From: Bacteroidota bacterium
GTDB taxonomy: Bacteria > Bacteroidota > Bacteroidia > Chitinophagales > Chitinophagaceae
Length of the DNA: 64,000 nt
Assembly: GCA_018267705.1 (NCBI GenBank)
Contig: JAFDXX010000004.1
Span: 248,001-312,000, forward strand
Direction of reading: 5' to 3'
Position 1 is the stretch's first letter, and every line of letters begins with the position of its first letter. The notes under the pieces were generated by a model, which saw nothing but the letters and a program-made list of their open reading frames with translations, was not told the origin of the DNA and ran no database searches. Below, in pieces: positions 46,701 through 55,148 of this stretch. Made by a program: the position numbers and the translations under genes.

Positions 46701-47557
46701 TAAGCATATGTAGCTCCTACTGCAGGTCCTTGGTTACCGCTACTATTTCCATTTGCATTTCCTGCAGACATAACCATCATGTAATTAGGGGCATTGTATA
46801 AAATTGAATCATATAATTGAGCTCTTGAACCATAATACCCAAATATGTACGATTCGTAACTAATAGTTGTATCTCCATACCAACTGTATGCGGGAGAATT
46901 TCCGGTATAAACCCAACCTTCTGATTGCCCGTACGAGTGATTTGAAATAAGCATATTGGGTGCTTCAATTGAAATGGTTGATACATCGTTCGATAATCCG
47001 TAATATGCAATTAATTTTTGTAAGCCATAAGCCATTCCTTTTGCAATAGGGTTTACACCTGCAGCAATCATTGTTCCTGAAGTGTGTGTAGCATGATTAC
47101 TTAGAGTAATATCAGTTCTCGAAGAATCTTTTTGCATAATTCTTCCTCCTGCAAATTCAACATGTGTTCTTAATATCAAACCTCCATCCCACACACCTAG
47201 TTTACCTGTTACGGCAGATGAAGAACCATTTAGATTTAATCCTGAACTTCCGCCGGGCCATAGTTGATTGGCTCTTGTGGTAGCTGCAGCAATAGTGTTA
47301 TTATAAGTTGTTAAATATTCTGGATTACCTAAAGCATCAATACGTTGAAGTACTGCAATATTACCATTTGCAAATTTTTGAGTAATTGGCCAACCTTTTT
47401 GTTTGGCTACCTCTACAGCTTTGGCAAATTCTGCATCTTCAACAATACGATGTTGTTTGGCAAGATTTTGAAGTGTTGCTAATTGTTTAGCATTTTGTGC
47501 ATGCAATGCAAGTATTGAAAAAAAAGTTAAAGCAGTTAAGATTATCTTTTTAAGCAT
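43799..47557 (-). CDS. Secreted subtilisin-like serine protease (S8) with GEVED/CARDB modules and T9SS type A signal
   Basis: The 1252-aa protein starts with a signal peptide (KKIILTALTFFSILALHAQ). The S8 catalytic triad is readable: Asp124 in LGVWDGG, His155 in NHATHTSGT and Ser380 in GTSMSSPN. A P-domain-like beta region follows (about 430-590). A GEVED module comes next (TTTGCTTYRDYTNIAG ... VYIDYNNNG), then a CARDB-like module (about 740-840). Late Ig-like repeats end in a type A sorting domain (ISVSPNPAS ... GIYVLKVQQGNKVYRQKVLITK-type). It should be exported by the T9SS and is likely cell-surface or released. The protease domain has HATH rather than the common HGTH. Confidence 0.92.
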   Translation of the reverse strand: MLKKIILTALTFFSILALHAQNAKQLATLQNLAKQHRIVEDAEFAKAVEVAKQKGWPITQKFANGNIAVLQRIDALGNPEYLTTYNNTIAAATTRANQLWPGGSSGLNLNGSSSAVTGKLGVWDGGLILRTHVEFAGGRIMQKDSSRTDITLSNHATHTSGTMIAAGVNPIAKGMAYGLQKLIAYYGLSNDVSTISIEAPNMLISNHSYGQSEGWVYTGNSPAYSWYGDTTISYESYIFGYYGSRAQLYDSILYNAPNYMMVMSAGNANGNSSGNQGPAVGATYAYNGSAVRTRTAGFSSNPTYGSVGGGQVAKNMITVGAVSGIPSGYNSPSDVKIADFSCWGPTDDGRIKPDIVADGVNVVSTISTSNTAYEAESGTSMSSPNAAGSLLLVQEYYNQKHPGLFMKGATLKALAIHTADEAGTTNGPDYKFGYGLLNVLKATSVITSSYNQKTDTIIEKTLTSGTPYTISVVASGSGPLKATIVWSDPTGTVDNTNVLNNPTPKLVHDLDLRIAQGSSTYYPWILNPNNPTAAATKGDDNLNTVEQVLVDSTIPGKTYTITVSNKGALVRGTQPFSLIISGIGGTAYATSSATSSAGTRIDSVNFAGIANKTTTGCTTYRDYTNIAGSVQANQTIPLTIQLSSCDGSTASKIVKVYIDYNNNGSFTDAGDLVATSGTLGGGSQTYTTSISTPAGLTIGNTLLMRIVTVETTDASTINPTGTYTNGETEDYRLLVSNPSNDLTVNSIIAPTNGSTFNANQYLAVSIRNVGSVDKTNIPLTAIIKNGSTTVATLTGNFPGTVTAGNSINYTFQTPFTLSAATTYTITVIQSISGDQNHTNDTLTQTITTGAKGAAPNAIAEICTSPSVFYKVNNPVTSRNYFWYDAANANTPIATGTTGAVNTTANPIYVSSGARVTVGPANNTVFGTGGYNSFVGNYIYVTAGVPVILETAKIYATTAGKLGIGIHPATKNSSGGYSYYISPSDTVTLDVYPNLDASSNDTGAYHYLNLHFDNSYSGTTGYLVYFNCLNGTSIYRNNAVPAPTPYPIGPANIFQVANTLVTNPDNYYYFLYNMKLVTYDSLSDRIAVTPTTAPTPVITQTGNVLSSNITSGTLQWFNASGSISGATSASYTATASGSYYVVVTDALGCQKTSNTITVTITAVINANNSEIGLTVSPNPASSQINVNFTTNTKADVNVQLLNAVGTSSISNTYSNFVGKFNQQYNVSNLAAGIYVLKVQQGNKVYRQKVLITK

Positions 47558-47623
47558 AGATGTTGGTTATAAAAAATATAAATAATCCACTAAAATAAAT
47601 ACTTTCATTATTAAAATTGCAGT

Positions 47624-48091
47624 ATGAAAAAAAATATTTACATTTTAGTTTCAGTTGTTCTTTTTTTGTCTTGTTCTTCAACAAGAAGAAACAAATCTTC
47701 CAATGCGAAATCTTTTCAGGGAATTGAAGGATATGTGGTTAAAGTAGTTGGAAATCAAATGCCAATGGTTGATGCCCCGCCATCTAAACCTCAACCTGTA
47801 ATAACAACTGTTTTTATTTATGATTCAACCAATATTAAAGAGGTTACACAAGTAAATCAATCTCCTTTTTATTCAAACCTTAAAACTAGATTAATAACCA
47901 CTGTTCAGTCAGATAGTTTAGGGCATTTTTCAGTTTCCCTACCCGAAGGAAAATATTCTCTATTTGTAAAAGTTAAGGGTATGTATTATGCAAATTTATA
48001 TGATGAAAAAAATAATATTTTTTTAGTTACGGTTGAAAAAAATAAACCTACTAAAGTCGAAATAAAACTTTCTAACGAAGCAGTTTTTTAA
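47624..48091 (+). CDS. Lipoprotein with carboxypeptidase-regulatory-like fold (155 aa)
   Basis: The signal peptide ends in a lipobox (SVVLFLSCSSTRR), so it is a lipoprotein. The mature part has the pattern of a small beta-sandwich: GIEGYVVKVVGNQMP, TTVFIYDSTN, then SDSLGHFSVSLPEGKYSLFVKVKGMYYANLYD. This resembles transthyretin-like/carboxypeptidase regulatory domains. A function cannot be set. It is divergent from the subtilase gene, with 66 nt between the starts, so the two may share control. mfd follows after 39 nt. Confidence 0.75.
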   Translation: MKKNIYILVSVVLFLSCSSTRRNKSSNAKSFQGIEGYVVKVVGNQMPMVDAPPSKPQPVITTVFIYDSTNIKEVTQVNQSPFYSNLKTRLITTVQSDSLGHFSVSLPEGKYSLFVKVKGMYYANLYDEKNNIFLVTVEKNKPTKVEIKLSNEAVF

Positions 48092-48111
48092 AATAAACGT
48101 TTTATCGTCTT

Positions 48112-48119
48112 TATATTTG
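48112..48119 (+). promoter_or_regulatory. Putative -7 element (TATATTTG) of mfd
   Basis: TATATTTG fits TAnnTTTG and lies 11 nt before the mfd ATG. A T-rich stretch near 48084-48089 may supply a degenerate -33. Confidence 0.45.
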
Positions 48120-48130
48120 CACCCTCTTTT

Positions 48131-51100
48131 ATGAATTTGGGTGAATTATTGGAGCAATATAAAAACAACCCCCGCATTTTTCAATTTGCGAGTAGGCTTC
48201 TATTTGCCAATAACAATTCATCAGACCAAAAAATATATCTTAAAAACTTACAAGGCAGCAGTTTAGAATTTATTGTAAGCAGTATTTTTTTGCATGAAAA
48301 AACACAAAGCTTAAATCATTTAATTGTTTTGAATGATGCTGAAGAAGCAGCTTATTTTCATAACACGTTAGAAAATCTTACTTCAGCGTTAGACCTTTTT
48401 TATTTTCCTTCATCATTCAAAAACAGAAAAAATTTCCGCTTACTTAATTCATCGCATGTAATGCTAAGAATTGAGATGCTTACTAAACTTTCTGCAGGTG
48501 GTAATAAGAAAATTATTGTTACTTATCCTGAAGCATTATTTGAAAAAGTAGTATTGCCTAAAACACTTAACAACAATATCATTAACATAAAAACTAACGA
48601 TACTATTAATCTTGATAGTTTAATGGAATTGTTTGTAATGTATGGTTTTGTTAGAACAGATTTTGTGTACGAACCCGGGCAGTTTGCTTTACGTGGTGGT
48701 ATTTTAGATATATACTCTTTTGGTAATGAAAAACCTTATAGAGTTGAACTTTTTGGAAATGAAGTGGATAGTATTAGAATTTTTGATCCTGAAACACAAT
48801 TAAGTGAACGTAAAATTTTGCAAGTATCTATTATACCTAATGTTGAAACACTTCCAACAATTGGAAATGATAATGCAGAAAAAATAACACTGTTAGAGTT
48901 TCTTCCTGAAAGTACAATTGTATGGTTAAAAGATTGGGATGTAATTAAAGAAAAAATTGAAACACAAGAAGAAGATTTAGGAATTTTTCTTCAATTAAAA
49001 AATAAAAACGAAGGAATAAAAATTGAGGAAACAGAAGACGAAGATGACACCAAAATTTTAAAAGAAATTTCATTAAAAGATTTTGTTCCGGCTACAACTA
49101 TTGAAAGACAAATACAAAAAAATTATCTTATTGAGTTTGGGCGTAAACCAATATTAACAGATAACAATAACGCGGTTGTTTCGTTTTCTACCAAACAACA
49201 ACCCTCGTTTAACAGAAAGTTTGAATTATTAATTCAAGATTTAAAACAACATGAAAGCTTAGGATACAAAATTTACATTTTTGCAGAGCAAGCAAAACAA
49301 TTAGAACGGTTACATTCCATATTTAAAGATCTTAATACAGAAATACAATTCACACCTATTGCAACAAGTATTCACGAAGGTTTTATTGATGATGATTTGA
49401 AAATTATTTGTTACACAGATCATCAAATATTTCAACGCTATCACAAGTATAAAGTAAAGCAAGCCTATAATAAAAATAAAGCACTCACCTTAAAAACACT
49501 TCTCGATTTACAACCAGGAGACTTTGTAACACATATTGATCATGGCGTAGGAAGATATAGTGGTTTGCAAAAAATAGAAGTAAATGGAAAAATACAAGAA
49601 GCCGTTAGAATTATTTATAAAGACAGCGATATTTTATATGTAAATATTAATTCACTTCATAAAATTTCTAAATACACAGGTAAAGAAGGAACAGAACCAA
49701 AAATTAATAAATTAGGAAGTGATGTTTGGAATAAACTAAAAGAAAAAACAAAAACCAAAGTAAAAGAAATTGCTTTTGATTTAATTAAACTATACGCTCA
49801 ACGCAAAGCACAGCAAGGGTTTGCACATACTCCCGATAATTATATGCAAACAGAATTAGAAGCAAGTTTTATTTATGAAGATACGCCCGACCAAGCCAAA
49901 GCAGTTGCCGATGTAAAGAAAGATATGGAAAGCCCAAGCCCAATGGATAGATTGGTTTGCGGCGATGTAGGTTTTGGTAAAACAGAAGTAGCCATACGTG
50001 CAGCATTTAAAACCTGTTGCGATGGAAAGCAAGCTGCTATATTAGTTCCTACAACTATATTGGCATTTCAACATTATAAAACATTTAAAGAAAGATTAAA
50101 AGATTTTCCGGTTAAAGTAGATTTCATTAATCGTTTCAAAACAACAAAAGAAAAAAAAGAAACATTACAACAACTAAGTGAAGGCAAGGTTGATATTATT
50201 GTTGGTACCCATGCACTATTAAGTAAAGATGTTCAATTCAAAAATTTAGGTTTAATGATTATTGATGAAGAACAAAAATTTGGAGTTGCCCACAAAGAAA
50301 AATTAAAATTATTACGAACTAATGTAGATAGCCTAACACTTACTGCTACACCTATCCCACGTACATTACAATTCAGTTTAATGGGTGCAAGAGATTTGAG
50401 TATCATCAACACACCTCCACCAAACAGGCAACCTATTCAAACAGAAATACATGTGTTTAATGATGATTTTATACGCGATGTTATTTATTTTGAAACAGAA
50501 CGCGGAGGGCAAGTTTTCTTTATTCATAATCGGGTACAAGGGTTGGCAGAAATGGCAGCACTAATACAAAGCCTTTGTCCTGATTTAATTGTATCATATG
50601 CACACGGACAAATGGAAGGAGATAAGTTAGAAGAACGCATATTAGAATTTATTGATAGAAAATATGATATATTAGTTTGTACTAATATTGTTGAAAGTGG
50701 TGTAGATATAGCTAACGTAAATACAATTATTATTAATAATGCACACCATTTTGGGTTAAGTGATTTACATCAATTGCGTGGGCGTGTTGGACGCAGCAAT
50801 AAAAAAGCATTCTGTTATTTGTTGGCACCCATGAGTACTTTGCCAACCGATAGTCGTAAACGCTTACAAACATTAGAACAATTTACAGATTTAGGCAGCG
50901 GCTTTCAAATAGCCATGCGAGATTTAGATATACGCGGTGCAGGCAACATGTTGGGCGGAGAGCAAAGTGGTTTTATGGCAGAAATTGGTTTTGAAATGTA
51001 TCAGAAAATTTTAGAAGAAGCTATTAGAGAACTAAAACGAACTTCTTTTAAAGAATTATTTAAAGAAGAAATTAGTAAGCAAGATGATTTTGTGAGCGAT

Positions 51101-51562
51101 TGTACAATTGATACTGATTTAGAAATATTAATTCCTGATAGTTATGTAGAAAGTATTACCGAGCGTTTAAGCCTTTACACAAAATTAGATAATTGCGAAA
51201 AAGAAAATGACTTACAAACTTTTCACAATGCAATGATTGATAGGTTTGGCCCAATACCTAATGAAGTAGAAGATTTATTTACCACCGTACGCTGCCGCTG
51301 GCTGGCTGTTGATTTAGGTTTTGAAAAAATGAGTTTAAAAGAAAATACTATGCGTTGCTATTTTGTAAATAAGAATGATAGCCCATATTTTGAAAGCAAC
51401 ATATTTAAAAACATATTAGACTATTTGCAAACAGGAACCAATAAAGCACGTTTAAAACAAGTTGCTAAAAATTTTTTATTAGTGGTAGATAGTATAAAAG
51501 ATATGACTGAAATGTTGATTTTTTTGCAAAGAATGCATAAAACTGTTTTTGAAAAAAAATAA
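48131..51562 (+). CDS. mfd: Transcription-repair coupling factor
   Basis: The 1143-aa protein has the Mfd architecture. A UvrB-homology region is at the N-terminus (YEPGQFALRGGILDIYSFG near residue 178). The RNA polymerase-interacting domain lies near residues 460-520 (LQPGDFVTHIDHGVGRYSGL). The SF2 translocase follows with Walker A GDVGFGKTEVA, DEEQ in IIDEEQKFG, TATPIPRTLQFSLMG, and motif VI in QLRGRVGRSNK. The C-terminal TRCF domain is present. Mfd displaces stalled RNA polymerase and recruits UvrA, which is encoded elsewhere in this window (31694-34597). Confidence 0.96.
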   Translation: MNLGELLEQYKNNPRIFQFASRLLFANNNSSDQKIYLKNLQGSSLEFIVSSIFLHEKTQSLNHLIVLNDAEEAAYFHNTLENLTSALDLFYFPSSFKNRKNFRLLNSSHVMLRIEMLTKLSAGGNKKIIVTYPEALFEKVVLPKTLNNNIINIKTNDTINLDSLMELFVMYGFVRTDFVYEPGQFALRGGILDIYSFGNEKPYRVELFGNEVDSIRIFDPETQLSERKILQVSIIPNVETLPTIGNDNAEKITLLEFLPESTIVWLKDWDVIKEKIETQEEDLGIFLQLKNKNEGIKIEETEDEDDTKILKEISLKDFVPATTIERQIQKNYLIEFGRKPILTDNNNAVVSFSTKQQPSFNRKFELLIQDLKQHESLGYKIYIFAEQAKQLERLHSIFKDLNTEIQFTPIATSIHEGFIDDDLKIICYTDHQIFQRYHKYKVKQAYNKNKALTLKTLLDLQPGDFVTHIDHGVGRYSGLQKIEVNGKIQEAVRIIYKDSDILYVNINSLHKISKYTGKEGTEPKINKLGSDVWNKLKEKTKTKVKEIAFDLIKLYAQRKAQQGFAHTPDNYMQTELEASFIYEDTPDQAKAVADVKKDMESPSPMDRLVCGDVGFGKTEVAIRAAFKTCCDGKQAAILVPTTILAFQHYKTFKERLKDFPVKVDFINRFKTTKEKKETLQQLSEGKVDIIVGTHALLSKDVQFKNLGLMIIDEEQKFGVAHKEKLKLLRTNVDSLTLTATPIPRTLQFSLMGARDLSIINTPPPNRQPIQTEIHVFNDDFIRDVIYFETERGGQVFFIHNRVQGLAEMAALIQSLCPDLIVSYAHGQMEGDKLEERILEFIDRKYDILVCTNIVESGVDIANVNTIIINNAHHFGLSDLHQLRGRVGRSNKKAFCYLLAPMSTLPTDSRKRLQTLEQFTDLGSGFQIAMRDLDIRGAGNMLGGEQSGFMAEIGFEMYQKILEEAIRELKRTSFKELFKEEISKQDDFVSDCTIDTDLEILIPDSYVESITERLSLYTKLDNCEKENDLQTFHNAMIDRFGPIPNEVEDLFTTVRCRWLAVDLGFEKMSLKENTMRCYFVNKNDSPYFESNIFKNILDYLQTGTNKARLKQVAKNFLLVVDSIKDMTEMLIFLQRMHKTVFEKK

Positions 51563-51616
51563 TAGCATTATGAAATATCAATGCTTTGAATTATTTTTCG
51601 GAATAAAACAAAAACT

Positions 51617-51976
51617 ATGGCAGAAAAATCTTTATTAGGCAGCGATGAAACACCTGTTTACCCTGTTACACAAGATGAAAAAAATTTAGGACTACTTGCA
51701 CACATTGTTACTTTAATTTCATCTTTTATAGCCCCGTTAATTATTTATATATTAAAAAAGAATGAGTCTGAATTTGTGGCAGCACACGCAAAAGAATCAC
51801 TTAACTTTCAAATTACTGTTGTTATTGTTTGTGTAATTTGTTTTATTTCAATCATTGGAATTTTGTTTTTGTGGGTGGTTGGTTTTTATTCTTTAATACT
51901 TGTAATTGTTGCAACCATACGAGCCAGCGAGGGTAAGTTGTATAAATACCCGTTTTGTATACGATTGTTAAAATAA
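51617..51976 (+). CDS. DUF4870 (Tic20-like) membrane protein
   Basis: The 119-aa protein has three transmembrane helices after a polar N-terminus. The pattern KNLGLLAHIVTLISSFIAPLIIYILKKNESEFVAAHAKESLNFQ is typical of DUF4870, and the C-terminus ends RASEGKLYKYPFCIRLLK. The function is unknown. It follows mfd by 54 nt and precedes a weak terminator. Confidence 0.88.
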   Translation: MAEKSLLGSDETPVYPVTQDEKNLGLLAHIVTLISSFIAPLIIYILKKNESEFVAAHAKESLNFQITVVIVCVICFISIIGILFLWVVGFYSLILVIVATIRASEGKLYKYPFCIRLLK

Positions 51977-51980
51977 AAAA

Positions 51981-52004
51981 CCTTGCAACTTTTATACTGC
52001 AAGG
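51981..52004. terminator. Weak terminator between the DUF4870 and trigger factor genes
   Basis: A 7-bp stem (51981-51987 with 51998-52004) with a 10-nt loop lies between two convergent genes. A run of six A precedes it, giving a U tract on the minus strand only. Confidence 0.55.
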
Positions 52005-52029
52005 CTTCTAACGTTATATTAAAAATGTT

Positions 52030-53400
52030 TTAGTGATGATGATGGTGCAATTTACTTGCAAAATCTTCGGCACTTATTGCTTCTTCTTTTTCTTTTACTT
52101 GTGTTTCTAAAGCACCAAACATTTTTTCTGTGCTAATGCGGTGGTAGCTGTCTTCTACAAATTTTCTATCCTGCATCATTCTGTTCGCATAATCTTCAAC
52201 CCACTGTTGGTTATCACCTAATGCACCTAATTGCCCACCCATGTATTGAAACAATTGTTGTTTGGCAAAATTTTTAATATCATCGTTGCCAACTTCAATT
52301 TTATTGTCGGTTATAATTTTATTGGTAATTAAAGTCCATCTTAATTGATCTGAAAAACTTGGAAATTCTTGTTCTGCTTCTTCTGCAGTTTTTGGTTTTT
52401 CTCCGCCATTTTGTAACCAACGTTTTAAAAACCCTTCAGGAAAATCCATTTTTACATGATCTAATAAGTAGTGATAAATTTGATCATGCACTTGGTTTCT
52501 GCTTTGAGCAGCATAATAAGTTTCAATTTCTTCTTTTACTGCAGCTTTAAAAGCATCGGCATCGGCAATTTGTTTTGCAGGGTAAACTGCTAAAAATAAT
52601 GCTTCATTTAATTCGGCTTTTTCTACATGGCCAACTTTTGTAATAAGTAGTTTGAAATATTTTTTTATTGCTTCTTCGTCATCTTTTTTCAAACCTAAAT
52701 CGTTCAATACAAAATCTAATTCTTTATCATCAAAAGCCTTTTTCAATTGTAATTCAACTACATCGTCTTTCTTTTTGCCTATTAAATTCTTTCTGAATTT
52801 TTCAGCAAAATATTTAACTAATAATGAGTTGTCTTTTGTAATTCCCCCTTCAATTTCATTGCCTGTTTTATCAGTTTCAATAAATTTTATATTTAAAACA
52901 TTATCATCTCCTGTTACGGTTTCCGGTTCTGTCATTTTACCATGGCGTGTTTGTAAACGTTCAATTTCTTCAGCAACCATTTCGTCGGTAACATTAATTT
53001 TATAACGCGTAACTTTTATTTTTTTTGTATCAATATCAAAAGTTGGCTTTAGTCCAATTTCAAAAGCAAAAGCATAGTCCTTAGGGTTGTTCATGTCTAA
53101 TGCTCTGGCATCAACATCTAATGGTAGTGGTTGGGCAAAAATATCTAACTGCTCTTTGCCTAAATAATCGTTTAAATTTTTTTCTACGTTGCGTAAAACT
53201 TCATCGGTAAATACGCTTTGTCCGTGCATTTTTTTTACCAAGCCTGCTGGAACCATTCCCTTTCTAAAGCCAGGAATATTTGCAGTTTTTGCATATTTTT
53301 TCAGACTTTCTTCAAAATTTTGGTAATAATCTTCTTTGCTAAGGGTAACGGTTAATTTGTCGTTTAATAAACCGATGTTTTCTCTTGTTACTGTTGCCAT
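52030..53400 (-). CDS. tig: Trigger factor chaperone with natural C-terminal His5
   Basis: The 456-aa protein is a trigger factor, the ribosome-associated chaperone and peptidyl-prolyl isomerase. The N-terminal ribosome-binding loop shows the signature IPGFRKGMVPAGLVKK (about residues 41-56). The middle FKBP-like part is divergent, and the long helical C-terminal chaperone arms follow. The last residues are KLHHHHH, encoded by CAC/CAT codons directly before the stop. This His tail is part of a native reading frame and may bind metal. A tRNA-Leu gene is about 100 nt upstream. Confidence 0.93.
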   Translation of the reverse strand: MATVTRENIGLLNDKLTVTLSKEDYYQNFEESLKKYAKTANIPGFRKGMVPAGLVKKMHGQSVFTDEVLRNVEKNLNDYLGKEQLDIFAQPLPLDVDARALDMNNPKDYAFAFEIGLKPTFDIDTKKIKVTRYKINVTDEMVAEEIERLQTRHGKMTEPETVTGDDNVLNIKFIETDKTGNEIEGGITKDNSLLVKYFAEKFRKNLIGKKKDDVVELQLKKAFDDKELDFVLNDLGLKKDDEEAIKKYFKLLITKVGHVEKAELNEALFLAVYPAKQIADADAFKAAVKEEIETYYAAQSRNQVHDQIYHYLLDHVKMDFPEGFLKRWLQNGGEKPKTAEEAEQEFPSFSDQLRWTLITNKIITDNKIEVGNDDIKNFAKQQLFQYMGGQLGALGDNQQWVEDYANRMMQDRKFVEDSYHRISTEKMFGALETQVKEKEEAISAEDFASKLHHHHH

Positions 53401-53500
53401 TGTAAAGTAGAACTGTTTGTAAGTAAAAAATGTAGATAAGAAAAAGAAAGATGATAAAATTTATAAACGAATATCAACTAACCAATCTACCTACGGTAAG

Positions 53501-53582
53501 TGCGGGTGATAGGAATCGAACCTACATGGATTGCTCCGCTAGATCCTAAGTCTAGTGCGTCTGCCAGTTTCGCCACACCCGC
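53501..53582 (-). tRNA. tRNA-Leu (anticodon TAG)
   Basis: On the minus strand the acceptor arms GCGGGTG and CACCCGC pair, the D-arm follows, and the anticodon stem CTAGA/TCTAG closes the loop CTTAGGA with anticodon TAG. A long variable arm, as expected for a class II tRNA, precedes the T-arm GGTTCGATTCC. The 3' CCA is not encoded. Confidence 0.95.
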
Positions 53583-53953
53583 AAATGGGCTGCAAAAGTA
53601 GGGGAATTGTAGGAATGAAAATAGAAAAAAATTTTGAAATTTATTGGTTTTGAAACTCGTCTATAATTGGGTTTAAAATAAGGTTAGAAGTTGCTTTTTG
53701 CAATTTCAATAATAAAGTTTATGACTAACAATAATTAATAGTGTATTTGAAAAATATAGGATGAAGAAAAATAAGAATTCTTTTTTAACTATGTTTTCAA
53801 TTAAAAACCAGCTTATATGCTTTTTGATTTTTTATAGTATAATATTCGAATAAGCTTGCATGTTTCAAAAGAAAAGTGTGTTGATAGGAAATGCGTTCTC
53901 AATTTTATATCAACATGCCGCTGGTTGAACTCATATTTTGAGTATATAAGAAA
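53583..53953. other. 371-nt intergenic region with no recognised feature
   Basis: The stretch between tRNA-Leu and the GGGP synthase gene is AT-rich. I found no ORF with family features, no strong hairpin and no full promoter match. Confidence 0.5.
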
Positions 53954-54709
53954 CTAAACTTTTACAGAAATGCTGTGTACTGCCGAGCTTATTTCTTTAA
54001 TTAACATAGGATCTTTTTCAATTGCATTGCCTACTACAATTACATCGGCACCGGCTTTACAATTTAAATAAGCTTTTTCGGCATTGGTAATGCCTCCGCC
54101 AATAATTAATGGTATTTCAATATTTTGGGCAACTTTTTCTATCATTCTTTCGGTAATTGGTTTCTTGGCTCCACTGCCTGCATCCATATAAATTAATTTC
54201 ATTCCTAACATTTCTCCTGCCATGGCAGTACACATAGCAATATCTGCTTTATCTGCAGGAATGGGTGTTGCATTTGAAATATATGAAACTGTTGTGGGAG
54301 CCCCACCATCAATTACCATATAACCGGTAGGAATAATTTCTAATCCACTTTTTTTTACATGAGAAACGCTTACTACATGCTGGCCAATTAACAATTCGGG
54401 ATTACGGCCGGATATTAATGAAAGATATAATAATGCATCGGCATAGCGGCTTACTTGCGATGGAGAACCCGGAAATAAAACAACAGGAATATTGCAAGAA
54501 GTTTTTATTTGCCTTATACAATCATCTAAATGTGTTGTAATAACTAAACTTCCGCCAACAAAAAAATAATCAACATTGGTTTCTGTTGCTAAACCTACCA
54601 ATTGCTCAATAGAAGCATTATCAACCTTATCGGGGTCAATTAATACTGCAAAAGATTTTTTGTTTGTTTGCTTGTTTTGTATAAACTGGTTATAAATGGT
54701 ATGCTTCAT
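53954..54709 (-). CDS. Geranylgeranylglyceryl phosphate synthase family protein (PcrB/GGGPS-like)
   Basis: The start at ATG 54707-54709 gives MKHTIYNQFI and 251 aa. A 34-codon upstream extension of the same frame shows no family likeness. The TIM-barrel prenyltransferase carries the substrate-binding SFAVLIDPDK near the N-terminus, FVGGSL, VVLFPGSPSQ, YMDAGSGAK and the phosphate-binding GGGITNAEKAY. GGGPS joins a polyprenyl diphosphate to sn-glycerol-1-phosphate. Bacteroidota often carry this archaeal-type enzyme, with a still unclear role in ether-lipid-like compounds. Confidence 0.92.
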   Translation of the reverse strand: MKHTIYNQFIQNKQTNKKSFAVLIDPDKVDNASIEQLVGLATETNVDYFFVGGSLVITTHLDDCIRQIKTSCNIPVVLFPGSPSQVSRYADALLYLSLISGRNPELLIGQHVVSVSHVKKSGLEIIPTGYMVIDGGAPTTVSYISNATPIPADKADIAMCTAMAGEMLGMKLIYMDAGSGAKKPITERMIEKVAQNIEIPLIIGGGITNAEKAYLNCKAGADVIVVGNAIEKDPMLIKEISSAVHSISVKV

Positions 54710-55148
54710 GCAATAAATTAAAATACTGTAATGCAAATGTGCAATAAATTCTTTAAAAATTGGCTTACTGCAAGATAGCAAATTCCATGCACTTTTTTTT
54801 AAAAAAAGCAAAATTTCAATTAAACTTAAATAAGGTAAATTTATTATTTAACAGTGGCAGCAACAGTTTCCATTTATTATAAAAAATAAATATTTCTACA
54901 AGGGATTTTTTCTGTAAAAACTTCCAAAAAATCAACAAATAATTTTCAACAATTCTTTTAAAAATTGTGAACATTTCAGCAAATGCAAACAGGCTTTGAG
55001 GTGCAAAATAATAAACACCCCTTTTCCACAACCTGTGGATTTTAAACATTGGGAATTGTAGTTAGCAAAAAATATTTTCGTCTACCGCTCTTAAAAAAAT
55101 GAACGGGCATTTTAAATCACACACTCGTCATAAATTTTATTACTAACC
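54710..55148. promoter_or_regulatory. 439-nt divergent region with paired DnaA-box-like 9-mers
   Basis: Between the divergent GGGPS and ribonucleotide reductase genes I see TTTTCCACA (55022-55030) and, 3 nt later, TGTGGATTT (55034-55042), an inverted pair resembling DnaA boxes (TTATCCACA). I found no good TTTG/TAnnTTTG promoter and no cobalamin riboswitch. The minus-strand frame at 54816-55049 is not convincing as a gene. Confidence 0.4.

Noticed and set aside
52030..52047. His tail of trigger factor as cloning contamination
   Set aside because: The tail is continuous with a native-length gene and is followed by native AT-rich intergenic DNA and a neighbour gene; no vector-like sequence is present.
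54816..55049. Minus-strand 77-codon frame in the divergent region before nrdJ
   Set aside because: No family likeness, it spans the DnaA-box-like repeats and AT-rich promoter-type DNA, and it has no promoter or conserved start.
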